Shown piece after piece: positions 10,094 through 21,290 of a stretch of DNA of 64,000 nucleotides. The DNA comes from Auriscalpium vulgare (taxonomy: Eukaryota; Basidiomycota; Agaricomycetes; Russulales; Auriscalpiaceae): contig JAHBBC010000007.1 in NCBI GenBank assembly GCA_019915015.1, positions 248,001 through 312,000 on the forward strand. The letters are read 5' to 3'. The notes under the pieces are model-generated. The model searched no databases and was not told the DNA's origin. It was given only the letters and a program-made list of their open reading frames with translations. The translations under genes and the position numbers were made by a program. Within the stretch, counting starts at the first letter, position 1, and the number at the start of each line of letters is the position of its first letter.

Positions 10094-11581
10094 ATGTCGA
10101 ATCAAAAGGTCCTGATCATAGGTGCTGGCGTCGCCGGACCGGTGCTCGCAATCTTTCTCAAGCAGCGCGGATATGAGCCCATCGTGTACGAGAAAGCAGC
10201 GGCCTTCACGGATGCTGGAGTCGGACTAATGTAAGACTTCTCTAAACGGCCACTTAGAGGGTCCAACCTTCCCCCCTAGGCTGCAACCTAATGGGCTGAA
10301 AGTGCTCTCCCAGATTCGTGGACTCGTCAGGTCACTCCCAGGAAAAGCATTAGAGCGCCTACGTTCTTATTCCACGCTGGAGGAGGATCCCGGCCTCCTC
10401 GGCGAGAACCTTGTGCCGTCGTCCATGCCCAGTGAATATGGCATCGGCATGCGTGGAATCAAGAGGACGGAGCTGCATCATGCCCTTGTGCATGCCGCCG
10501 AGGTGCACGGCATCACTATACACTGGGGCCATACGCTTGTATCCCTTGAACAGAGTACCGACACCGTGAAGGGGACCTTCGCGGATGGCTCCAGCGACAG
10601 CGGCACGTTCTTGGTGGGCTGCGATGGTCTCCACAGCGCAACTCGGATAGCACTATTTGGGAGTGAGCCCGCGACTTTCACGGGACTTACGCAGGTGCGT
10701 TCTTTCACGAGTAACGCAACTGGTGCAGCTGACGATTTCATTCCAAGACTGGTGGGATAAGCAGAACGCCTCGTGCGCATGCCGACAAGCCCTCCGTCGT
10801 CAATTGGTTCGGCAAGGGTGCACACATGATCGCATACCCCATCTCCGATACCCACACGTCTTGGGCGTACGTACCTCTCTGGCTGTGCATACATCCACAT
10901 TGACAGCGTGGATAGAATCACACTGCGCGAGGAAGAGTCGCGGGAAACCTGGAAAGAGGTAAATCAGCAACAGGCCGACGAGATCAAGCAAAGCGCTAGG
11001 GCCAGCTGGGGTTATGGCGCCGATGACTTGATTAAGAACACAGAGAAGCTCGTGAAGGTAAATGTTATCGGGTTTTCCTCGCTTTTACCTTCTCTTGACC
11101 TAGAACGTTAAGTTCGGCCTTTATGATCGTCCTGACCTCAGAGTGTGGCACAAAGAGCGAGTCGTCCTGCTTGGTGACGCCGCACATCCCACAAGCCCCG
11201 TAAGCCGCGCACGATTCACCCCCTATATCCTTGTACTGACGAGCGCACGCGCAGCATCTCGGTCAAGGCGCCAACCAGACCTTCGAAGACATCTACCATC
11301 TCACTCGCCTGCTCGACGAGTACAACGCCGACCGCGCGCCGCTTACTACGCTCGCGCTCGGCGGCATCTACGAAGCGTACGAAAAGGTTCGAATCCCGCG
11401 CGTGTCGGCGCTCGTGCAGGGTGCGCGGAAGCAAGGGGAGTCTCGCGTGGTGCAAGATGTCGAAGACGGCCGTACGCGGAACGACACGGTGAGAGAGTTC
11501 ATGCGAAGCCCAGAAGATGTGGCGGCTGCATTCAGGCGGATGTATGGCGAGCTCGTAGATCTTCCGTCTGCCTCCGAGTAG
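10094..11581 (+). CDS. FAD-dependent monooxygenase (salicylate hydroxylase-like)
   Basis: Flavoprotein hydroxylase of the PHBH/UbiH class (FAD_binding_3), using NAD(P)H and O2 on an aromatic or similar substrate that cannot be named from sequence. Six exons (10094-10230, 10280-10694, 10748-10866, 10907-11057, 11113-11199, 11255-11581) give 411 residues, typical length. Motifs in order: dinucleotide-binding GAGVAGPVLA near residue 10, the GCDG motif (FLVGCDGLHS) near 175, and the FAD ribityl motif GDAAHP (VVLLGDAAHPTSP), followed after the last intron by HLGQGANQTFEDIYHL. Intron 2 ends in the less common CCAAG acceptor, required to give TQTGGISRTPR. No signal peptide. No other biosynthetic gene is adjacent, so membership of a metabolite cluster is not supported. 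Confidence 0.9.
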
Positions 11582-11890
11582 CCAATTAGTCGTTTACGTT
11601 TCTCCGTCGAAGAGCTGAAGTGGCGCATGGTCTCGTATGGCGTGATCAGTGTTCTCCATGACCGTAGAAACTAGAACACAGCTCGACACGGGACCTGCTG
11701 CTCAGGGCTCAAGATGCTCGGTCAACAAGTCTAACCAAAATCCATAACTGTTGTATAACTGTTGTACATCAAAACGTATCAGAGAACGTAGCATGTCGTT
11801 GTAGTCGTTTGAGGAGATACGAGTCCGTGGTAAGGTACGCTGGCACGGCAGACAGGTTTACCACGAGCTCGGCCTTGTACGTATTGTTCG

Positions 11891-14800
11891 TTAGCTGTAA
11901 GAACGAGGGATAGGTTACGGCAACTCACCCGAACGTCCCACCGTCAGCTACGACCTTCATGGGAGTCGCGTTCCCGTCGGCGCCAGTGAAGGGAACCTAA
12001 ACAGGACAGCGTAAGCTAATCACGCATACATTCGTAGGGAGCGCGACCGTACCGTGTTCCCCCACCAAGACAAGATGCTGTTTTCGCCGATCTGGAGTTC
12101 GAAACTCGTCAGTTCTCTTGACTCACGCGTTGCATAAAGATTTGCGCACCGTTCCGTTGCGCGGGAATTGCAAGCTATTGTGCAAGTCGTATTAGCAGCG
12201 ACAAGATACACAAGTGTAGGCTCACATACCAGAAGAATATGACCACGATGGAAATGGCTGTACCGGCGTCAAGAGCGGCGGCCAACACATCTGCAGCACG
12301 GAATGGGTCAGCTACATTTATGCCGCCAACAAAGCGGCACTCATACAGTTGTACTTCGTCCACCAGGAGAATGCACGCCGTCTGATCAGGTATTGGAAGA
12401 TGAAACCGACGAGACTGTGACGCGTCAGGTCAGTGACACGTCCCGATCCAATTTGCCATGTATAACTTACGCCCAAGGAACGTAGTTTACGGCAGTGGCG
12501 GGAGGGATGGCTCCTGTGCCGCTGAGGATGACCGGGCTAGCGCACCTGATGTCAGCGCCACCTAGCATTTCCAGTCTCAAAGAAACTTACAAGCTACACA
12601 TACCAGCGTCAGCAGGTAGATATGGAACTATAAGCGTGGAAACTCACTTGATGTACTTGATGAAGCTAGTCGGGAACTTCTTCTGGAGGACGTACGGGAT
12701 AACGGGCGCGACAGTTCCCATGAGGAAGAAGAAAAGTAAAGCTAGAGATGGGGTGAATATTGACGCTGTGACGGAGAACTCGTGGCTCACGACTGTGGGC
12801 TTCTAGTCAGTAAACTGTGGCAAAGAGAATACAGGAGGTGCTGACTAGTATGTTTGGCCCTTCGAGAACTGCAGTTTGGGGCCGATGACACCTAACGCGA
12901 TGCTGAGACGACGCGAGAGACAGAGCATTTGAATGGCCTACCCCATATAATGGACGCGGTCCCGAAGACTTCAGTGCTTGGGCAGATGAATCTGAGGTGG
13001 GTACTGGTCAAAACAAGAGCTTATTAACTGTCGAGGAAAATATATACCCGTTCTTCTGTGCAGGATCGCACATGTTGCTGAAGTACGCGTCCGTCAGTCA
13101 AGGCAGATTGTAAAGTTCTGAAAAGGACCAACTCGATATTGGTGAACATCCAGGCCTGTACACCTAGTTGCACCGTTCCCGCAATAACGGTGGCGACGAC
13201 CTGAGACCAGAACATGGGCCTTTGCGGGATCTACGAATTGACGCATGAAGTGAGTTAAAGTTCGAAACGCAAAGCTTGAGAGCACCATTACCTTCATGTA
13301 GTGACCGAGCTTGAAGTCCGATGTGAAGTTTAGCGCTTGCGCCATGGTCTAGATTGAATTAGGTCCAAAGCCGGATCGTATACCTGCCCCTCGGACGTAC
13401 GATGTATCCCCAAGTCTGCAGACCGATTGTCAGAGCGAGCGTGGAACGAGGAAAATTATTAAGTACGTTACCTTGAACATCATCATTGCGATCGGGCGCC
13501 CGGGCAATGCGTAGCTGCAAATCGTCGGTCAGAATCCGTGCGAAACCCATAGATCGTGCGCAGGTACCCAATGATGAGTTCTGTGATTACATTGAGACCA
13601 ACTTGCTGATTCGTGATAGCCTGGATCATGCCGATGGGAACCACATACGCGAACGCTGGGGAGAGTATGAGCGGATGGACTCAGGTCAAACCGAGTACGT
13701 ACAGATAATCAGAGCAAGGAAGAATGCCCAGACCGGCATTTGCGTCGGCCAAACCTCAATACTGATGATACCGAACGTGAGCATGGAAAAGAAGATGCAG
13801 AGGTACCACCACTCCGGCACTGAAGTAGATAGGATGTGCGTCAGCGAGACCATGCCATTGGACGGCAAGACGTCTCACCTGATTTGTACCGGGACATGAG
13901 GCGAGCGTGAATATCCGGCTGTTCGCTGAGAGAGCGGCGGGATTGGACCCAGATTTGCTTGCGAAAGTACAGCAATGTATGCATCAGAGTAGCTATATGG
14001 TCGTCCGGTAAGCTTCAGAAGTACGGTGATGCTACAGGGTAAGCTCACCGGTGATTGACGCGAACGAGAGGCTGATTCGTACATTCGAATTAGAACAGAA
14101 CCATACAGAGCATTTGGGTTTGTGTCTTACCCGTAAGAGATGGCAAACGTCGTGCTGTGTATCGTCAGCAGGGCTTCATACGTGTTCAACAGTGACTCAC
14201 GATAAGAACAGCGGGCTGTACGCGTGATAAGCCTCAAGATTGATGGTGGAGTCTGCATTGAGAATGCGCGAAACGTTGTACGGTGCACCGGTGTTGTCAT
14301 AAGAGGTTCTTGAGGAGATCCTAACCACAGCAGGACGTCAGAGCAAGAGATGATGATTCAAAGGACGACCCACGGCATGAATTGACTAAACCAAGTGTTC
14401 GTGAACTGCGGGAGTGTGCATGAGAATAAGACGGCAAATAATCATGATTTGGCATGAGCCTCACATAGATGGCGGGCGTGACAATCCCTGAAGGAGAAAT
14501 CAGTAGGATTACTTCGACGAAGACCTCATTAACTCACAGAAGAATAGGACGAAGCCGCCGAAAATATTTGCCTCGGCCCACCCTGAACTCAGAATTCAGA
14601 GACGGATATTCAAATTCGGCTACGGCACCTTACATGGGGTCGCCAGAGGACTGCCGATGTATCTGCAACGAACGTCGGCATTCATAACTCGCCACAGGAA
14701 GTACCAAAAACACTCACGTGATCTGACTCCAGTCGAATGTGATCACCGACATTCCCTGGAGACGCGGAACTCTCAGCAAAATACCAATATAGCCCCCCAA

Positions 14801-16190
14801 AGAAAAACTTACCAAGCCATGGACGTAGCTGTCGAGGTCATGCGATTAGCGCCGCAACAAAGTTCCAGCGAAGAACTCACCCAAAGAGTTGCGAAATGGC
14901 TTTGAAGCTGTCAGGCTTTAAAGAACAATGCATTATACAGGCAGGACTCACTAGTATTCTGGGGACGTATCCAAGTCACCCAAGAGAAGTACGACAGCGC
15001 CTGGACTGGTCATACGTTGTGATAAATGCTAATTCAGGCACGGACAAATCATAGTACGCACACAGGTAGCCGGGGACGAAGTCTGTGAACAACATCAGGA
15101 ACTCGACCTGACATGCCATGAATAAAGAGGACTTACACCAGAGGAACGCCGCGAGGAAACCGTATGCGAAGAATAGCTCACGACTCATTCCGCCTCGGTT
15201 ACCGATACCCGCATACTGCTGGGAGTGCAGGGTGTTGAAAAGCGCGCAGCTGACGAGGTTGGCAGGCCAAATCATAGAAGGTGGGGACACGAGGAAGCGC
15301 TTGGCGATGCCGCCGATGGAGAAGCCGATGAGTTGCGTAGACATCACCACCATCCATTGGTCTGAAAGGCATTCATGAGGATGGCAAAAGCGTCGAATGA
15401 TAAAACACAAAACATACAGATGAAATTATAATGCTGGTTGTAGTAGACGCGCTGGACGGCAATGATATCGGTCTATAGTGATCCGAAAATTGAACACCGT
15501 TCGTAAAGCATTGAAGGAAAGAAAAACGGACCGCATATGCCGAGCCTGCCCCAACCGACGCCATTATCTGCACAGCCCGTCAGTTCAGCGGCGCTGCACA
15601 ATTGGATCCCCTGCAGTCACTCACAGTGACAAGCACATGCTCCTTCACCGTAAAATGGCCCGGGTTCAGCTGCGCGCCGAATATGGTATAATTTGGGACA
15701 TATGCGGCCCACATACGGCCAATGGGGAAGCTGAGCAACTGGGCAACTGTACCCGAGATCGTCACCGAGGGGAACCGGAAGAAGTAGAATTGGTTGAGTC
15801 CGGGGATGAGGATGGCCCAGCAGATTCCCATGACCCATGTGCGAAGCGTCGAGGCGGGCATGCTTGGGTCGTCCGTGTTGGCAACGGCGGAGCGCACCTC
15901 AGGGTAGGGGGACTCATCCTCGAGGCTGGCGAGATGGCTCTTGTCGAGGTTCGGGTCGTCGAAAAAGGCACCGGTAACTTCCTGCTCAGTCAAAAATGAG
16001 TGTTTGCCGCGATGTAGCAGAAGCTATTGGGTCGCCGACCTCGACATTCGTGAGCTCCGCTGACGAGCGCGGTCAGACGCAAGGAGTATAGTAGACAGAC
16101 ACAGAACGTACGAGCGAGGCCGAGCTCCAACTTCTCGACAGAGGAGGAGGCCTTGACGTCGTCAGAGTGGGGGGAAATGGCTTCGGCCAT
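11891..16190 (-). CDS. OPT-family oligopeptide transporter
   Basis: Integral membrane proton-coupled transporter for small peptides or related solutes. The gene covers 4.3 kb and is cut by roughly twenty short introns, so frames change every 50-200 nt; I did not resolve every junction. Family landmarks in order: STLRTWVMGICWAILIPGLN and PNYTIFGAQLNPGHFTVKEH near the N-terminus, MSTQLIGFSIGGIAKRFL with PPSMIWPANLVSCALFNTLH, MSVITFDWSQI, then RPMFWSQVVATVIAGTVQLG with VQAWMFTNIE, and SILSWWGNTV near the C-terminus. The cytosolic N-terminus begins MAEAISPHSDDVKASSSVEK; an upstream in-frame ATG at 16259 is possible. The reading frame ends ADGGTFG, with the stop codon TAA (11893-11891) lying directly behind the last splice junction. 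It is tail to tail with the FAD monooxygenase. Confidence 0.85.
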
Positions 16191-17414
16191 GCTGGCTTCC
16201 TTGAGGGGGTGTGAAGCCACGTCAGGCGACTTTAAGTGAGAGGGCAACGTCGCAAACAAACTGTGCCTTCCCGTTAGTGTGGTCCCGTCCCTGGGGGGTT
16301 CCTCCAGAAGCCATCCGATGGATCACAGGCCTGTCCGCTGGTGTCCCTTCCACATGGCTGCCCAACTCAAGATAACTTGGAATAGAATTCTTCTCTGACC
16401 ACGCCGTCACCACATAGGAAAGGAGAAGCACGGTTGCGGTCACACAGGGTGCGTACGGCGGATGCTCGGCTGGGTAGCACCACTCGGCGAAGGCTCAAGA
16501 TACGCCATGAGACGGCGCAGCTAAATATAGCCCATCGCAAGAGAACGGCAGACTCACAGAGATTGCGCCTCACAAATTATACTACATTCGCACGAGGCAC
16601 GCTGCGGGAGGATGACGAATTCTGAGCTGGCGGGGACTAGACGAGATTGTTTGGATGTACTCACGATAATGGTCAGAGGCGGAGGCAGCCACATGCCACG
16701 TAGTACCCTCGAGACTCAGATCATCAAAATGAATATCCAAGATAAGACTGCTAGCAGTGTTGCTCGGCTTGGAGGAAGTAGAAGACCACTCGGAGCTTCG
16801 CCAAACTTGCGTTCAATATCCCCTTGATCGTAATTCGCCAAGTGCTGCTGCGTTCATCGAGAAGCCTTCTGCCTGAGACTATTCTTGGTGCATGCAGAGA
16901 ACTGCTTGCTTTGCATCGCCCCATGAAGCACCGATGTACGGGGGATGCCCTGGGATGCCATAGCTTCTTTTTCTTTTTCTCGTTCGACTTCGGCGCCACT
17001 TGGTGGTGCCAGTGATACTGCAGAGCCAAGGCAAGTATGACAAGTAATTTTCGGATAGGATGGCAGAGGGTGAGAGCCAGGCAGGCCATGAGAATTGTCA
17101 TGAAGCTCAGGCTCGTAAAAGTTCTTGAACTTGAAGAAACGCACATGGGAGTTGCATGTGAGCCTGGGAACTGGCGGCCCCCAGTTGAACTTCAATTGAC
17201 TGCTCCCTTCCCACTGCCTTCATCTGTTTGTTCTTCGCCGAGACTTCTTCATTCAATCAGACTACTGGAGCAGTACTTGGAGGTGTCTGATTGGCAGTGC
17301 GGCTCTCTCTACAGTGCACGTTGTACAGACTGGTCCACGAAGGGCCAACTCTCTTACTGCCTGCCGCCGTCGAATCTGTCGTCGAAGCACCCATCTTCTT
17401 CCGGTATTGCCAGC
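16191..17414. other. Intergenic region upstream of OPT transporter and GT25 gene
   Basis: Divergent 5' region. An open frame runs from 17037 in frame into the GT25 gene, but its composition is not protein-like and the signal anchor starts at 17415, so it is treated as leader. A T-rich run at about 16968-16983 is the only obvious low-complexity sequence. Confidence 0.45.
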
Positions 17415-18884
17415 ATGAAACGATATCTTCCATCTATGCCTTCTCTATGCCCTCGACCCTTTTCCAAGACTCCGACTCGTCTGCTGGCGGTGTTTATCTT
17501 AGCCGGATCTCTAGCCGCCTGCCTCTTCCTCGCCGCCGCCCTCAATGAAGACGTCTTCCTTCCGAGTATCCACCTCCAGGCTTCCCACACAGGAACCATC
17601 GCGATCGCGAACGTCAACGCCCCCACCGTCTTCGATGCTGTAGGCAGTGGTTTGCTCGCCGTGCCGCGCATCTACGTCGTCTCCCTCCCGCGGCGCACGG
17701 ACCGCCGGGCGCAAATGGAGCAGTTGCGCAGCGCGCTTGGTATGCGCTGGGAGTACGTTGACGCGCTCGATGGGCCAGCGCAGGACGTGATAACACTCAT
17801 GCAACAAGTGCATGTCCTTCGCACGGCCCTCCGCAACAGTACGAGCGTGGGCGACGCGTCCCATTTCCGGCAGCCCCCACAAGACCCCGCCCTGCGCATG
17901 GGCATTCCGGCTGCAGATAACACTCATGCACCATGCGACGTACCCACCCTTCGCTGGCCGCGCGACCTCGAGGATCCGCTCCGTTCTCAAGGCCCCCTGC
18001 CGCCGCTCGGTGCTGACCTCTGGCTGATGCCCCACGTCCGCGGCTCGTCCGAACACTTCGTGCCCTCCGAAGGAGCCCTCGAGATTTCAAATTCATCTAC
18101 GCTGTCTGGCGGCTCGGACTCCCGCGTTCCTGCTGCGTTGCCCGAGCTCGCTTGTGCCTCTAAGGACAGTGTGCTCGCGGATTTCTCACCGATACTTCCG
18201 CCGTACAAACGCCTGACGCCTGCCAAGGTCGCATGTTGGCACTCCCATCTGCAGGCTATCCGCGCGATTGCCAACGGCGACGACTCCGCGGCCCTGGTGC
18301 TCGAAGACGATGTCGACATGGAGCGTGATATAGACGAAAGGCTTGGCGGACTGTGGGAGGCCCTGCCCAAGAACTGGGATATTGTCTATCTCGGTGAGAC
18401 CATCCCGTCATGTCTCCACGGTACCCCCTTAAATGCATCCTTAGGTCACTGCTGGTCGGATGAATCAAAGCACCCTGCCCTGGCCGGCGTGTCCCCTCCA
18501 TTCTCAGGCTATTCTCTCCTTGCCCCGGCGTGGCTCACTGGTCGCAATCTCTCCTCTCTTCACCCGTCCACCTCACCAAAGTGCACGCACGCATACGTGC
18601 TCTCGCGTGAGGGCGCGCGTCGCTTGCTCGTTCATCTCCGCTACCCGCCGTTCGCGTATTCGCGCGCGATCGACCAAGCGTTCGCGTGGCTCGTGGAGAG
18701 CGGTCGCCTGCGCGCGTTTAGTGTTGTCCCGGCCGTTGTTGTCCAGCGCAAGGTCGTCAGGAGTGATGTCATGCCGGGGCGGGGGAGCGCGTGGGTGGGT
18801 GGTCTGTACGACGGTGTTTTAGGGTCTGCGATGGACGTCGAGGGTCCTGAAGAGAATGTCGATGGTGGCACATATCCCAGCTGA
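17415..18884 (+). CDS. GT25-family glycosyltransferase, Golgi type II membrane protein
   Basis: Intronless gene for 489 residues. It starts with a short basic cytosolic segment and one membrane anchor (RLLAVFILAGSLAACLFL, about residues 18-40), the layout of a Golgi type II glycosyltransferase. The LPS-type GT25 domain begins at IYVVSLPRRTDRRAQMEQL (about residue 90). It continues with KVACWHSHLQAIRAI, the acidic metal/nucleotide motif LVLEDDVDME, NWDIVYLGE, and CTHAYVLSREGARRLL, which are the conserved steps of the family. Between the first block and KVACWHSH lies a variable insert of about 150 residues. The donor is probably UDP-galactose or UDP-glucose and the acceptor a glycoprotein; that is inference from the family. 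An ATG further upstream in frame was rejected because the anchor would then be buried. Confidence 0.88.
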   Translation: MKRYLPSMPSLCPRPFSKTPTRLLAVFILAGSLAACLFLAAALNEDVFLPSIHLQASHTGTIAIANVNAPTVFDAVGSGLLAVPRIYVVSLPRRTDRRAQMEQLRSALGMRWEYVDALDGPAQDVITLMQQVHVLRTALRNSTSVGDASHFRQPPQDPALRMGIPAADNTHAPCDVPTLRWPRDLEDPLRSQGPLPPLGADLWLMPHVRGSSEHFVPSEGALEISNSSTLSGGSDSRVPAALPELACASKDSVLADFSPILPPYKRLTPAKVACWHSHLQAIRAIANGDDSAALVLEDDVDMERDIDERLGGLWEALPKNWDIVYLGETIPSCLHGTPLNASLGHCWSDESKHPALAGVSPPFSGYSLLAPAWLTGRNLSSLHPSTSPKCTHAYVLSREGARRLLVHLRYPPFAYSRAIDQAFAWLVESGRLRAFSVVPAVVVQRKVVRSDVMPGRGSAWVGGLYDGVLGSAMDVEGPEENVDGGTYPS

Positions 18885-19122
18885 GGATATGTCTACTAGT
18901 GCTATCTACAGCTTCATGTGTTGGCTGTGTTGCAGAATTTGGGTAGAACTTCAAGCTTCAAGGTTCTCTGTCGAAAGTGACCTAAGACCGTGACCGTGTG
19001 TGACATCACAGATCGTGACTGCGTGACATGCCGCTCTTGACTTGAAGTCACTAGGCTTCTTCACGGCGATCCATCCAGTACTTCATTCAGCTTTAGAGTC
19101 TACAATCCTGAGGCCTCCTAGT

Positions 19123-20233
19123 ATGGCGCAAGCCCCCGGCCCCTCGACGTCCCCGTCTCTCGCAGGCCTTGCCGACCCACCCCATCGGCTCATGGACGGT
19201 GCCGCCATGGACTACTTCCTCATCGAGATGGTGCAGACCCTCTCCCAGTCAACGCGCGTCGCGGAGGCCCGCGCCAAGAAGGTCGAGGACGAGATGATCG
19301 AGGCGGGGCTGCTCCCGCCACCGCCCGCGCCGCCCGTTACGCTCAAGGGCCGTAGAGAGGCGCAGCAGCGCGACTCCGTGGCGAGCAGCACTGCTGTGGG
19401 GTCGGAGAAGGGCGGGGCTGATGGGGAAGAGGAGGGCGTGCGTGCGCGGCTGGAGGCAATCGGGCTGCATGTGGGCGCGAATATCACTGAGAGGTGAGTG
19501 TCTGTGTTTGTCTTCCTGGGACGCGAGAGGTGGGGACTGAAAGAGTGGTTTTCAGGCTGTGTCATGATCGCGTTGCGTTCTCCGATACCCTGGATGCGAT
19601 CAAGTTCGTCTGCAAGGAGTTATGGACCGTATGCTGGGATAAGCAGGTGGATAATCTGCGGACGAATCACAGGGTACGTTTATGGCCTCCTCTGCCTCTG
19701 TCTGGGATATGTCCAGTCGCTATAATCGGACACTCGTGTCGTGTGGAGACAGCATTCTCTAGGCAGTGCCGGTCAGCTAGGGCTGCTGTCTGCTGCGAGG
19801 GCCCATTTCTCATGTTTTGCCTGTGCTGTCATACGGCTCTTGTTTCTTACACAACGGGGAAGTCTTAACTGACACTGACTGGCATCAGGGTGTGTATGTC
19901 CTGCAAGACAACTCATTCAAACCCATCACTCGAATATCATCATGGGAAAGCCGTGCGGACGCAACCAGACGAGCGAAACTGGTCTGTCTTAATCACTCTG
20001 CTTCTTCAGCGCTTCTCTTACCCTGGATCCTGTTTAAATCCACTGCAGTACGTCGCGATGTCCGGCGGCATACTCCGAGGCTCGCTAGCGCGACTCGGGC
20101 TCCAGGGTGTTGTGGTCCCAGAGATCAACCTTCCACAATGTAAGGCTGTCCACCGGGTTGGCACCGCTCCAAATTCACCCGCAGGTTTCCTCTTCCAGGT
20201 ACTTTCCAAGTCAAGCTTCCTAAAAGCACCTAG
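19123..20233 (+). CDS. TRS33: TRAPP complex subunit Trs33 (TRAPPC6)
   Basis: Bet3-family subunit of the TRAPP tethering complexes that activate Rab GTPases on ER-Golgi and Golgi membranes. Five exons (19123-19493, 19556-19673, 19889-19981, 20049-20139, 20199-20233) give 235 residues. The conserved parts are the N-terminal MDYFLIEMVQTLSQS helix, LCHDRVAFSDTLDAIKFVCK with ELWTVCWDKQVDNLRTNHRG, GVYVLQDNSFKPITRIS, and the C-terminal SGGILRGSLARLGLQGVVVP ending CTFQVKLPKST. A low-complexity linker of about 60 residues (PPPPAPP, then EKGGADGEEEG) separates helix 1 from the rest, a common fungal addition. Intron 2 is long for this window (215 nt). Confidence 0.92.
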
Positions 20234-21290
20234 CGGCCTCCGGGTGCTTGTGACCACGTTCCGGCAAGATCCCGCGGCTGGGGTTTGATCGTCTGCCCTG
20301 CGTCCCTCCACCTATACGGAAGGTGCCACGTACTGTCAACTGGCTTAGTACAGCTGTTCGCGGTAGTCGAGATGCGGGCCAGATGCGGGAGAAGCGACTT
20401 CCTCGGCCAGCCCCGAGGCTCTAGACTTGAATGCCGCAGAGCCTATCCGCAATCGGGGGTTTGGTGGAGTGTGACCGGCTTAGAGTGCGCCTCGTATACT
20501 TTCGTATGCGCTCTGTGCGTTCGCGAGCACATGAGCGCAGCAGCGGTTGTGGGCAGCAGTGCATTTAGTCGGATGGATCCGAATAATGGCAGAGGTCCGG
20601 TGCGCGTGATCTTGACCCTCTCGAGTGAATGATGGAACACAATGCCGAGGGATGACAGTGGGCACGCTCACGTACGCGCCGTAAGATGCGGAGCGGGAGA
20701 CACCGGCGACGAACGGTATTTTTGGGCTTTGAGATGATGGGGACGACGGCGGCGACGGCGAAGAGCGTCGTCGCTGTTGGGGGACGACGAGGAGGCGATG
20801 GAGAGACATGTGACGATGCGGAAAACCGAATTTGGTCAGGAGGGTATCAGGTGTTCAAGGTTAGCGTAAAGGCGCCCGTTGCTCTTCAGCTCGCTCCCAT
20901 GAACTCTCTTCCCTCTCTCCCGTCCTCGACGACTCCCCATAGACTCTGCTAGACATTACTCTTCTTTTATTGCTTTTTGCAGCTGTTAGAGCCGCCGGAC
21001 AAGTCCTGCACCGTCTTTCTACCTCTCAAGACTTGACGTACGACCTTACGAGTTATATGTGCGTCTCCGGCTCTGTTCGACGTCTGCTCGTCTTTCTGAC
21101 CATCCCGACGCCGTCGCCGCCGCTGCAGATTGCAATCACGTCTCCATTTACACAAAAGCCGGCGCCGAGGAAGATCCGCCCCGCATCCCCGCACCCGCAG
21201 CCCCGCACATTTCGCCCCAGTCCTCCTAGCTACTTACCCCCGCGCGCCCCCCACATCTGATTCGACATCCACGCACTCTCTTTGGCGACG
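20234..21290. other. Intergenic region upstream of the PSP1 gene
   Basis: About 1 kb without a recognisable gene. The last 250 nt before the start codon are pyrimidine-rich (for example ctcttttattgctttttgc at about 20958-20980), which resembles a fungal core promoter with CT-rich initiator. No TATA box is evident. Confidence 0.45.

Noticed and set aside
11396..11407. GGTTCGAATCCC, a perfect tRNA B-box word
   Set aside because: It lies inside the FAD monooxygenase coding exon (YEKVRIPRVSA) and no A-box, acceptor stem or anticodon arm surrounds it.
17037..17414. In-frame 126-codon extension of the GT25 gene
   Set aside because: Not protein-like in composition and would bury the N-terminal signal anchor; the ATG at 17415 gives the normal type II layout.
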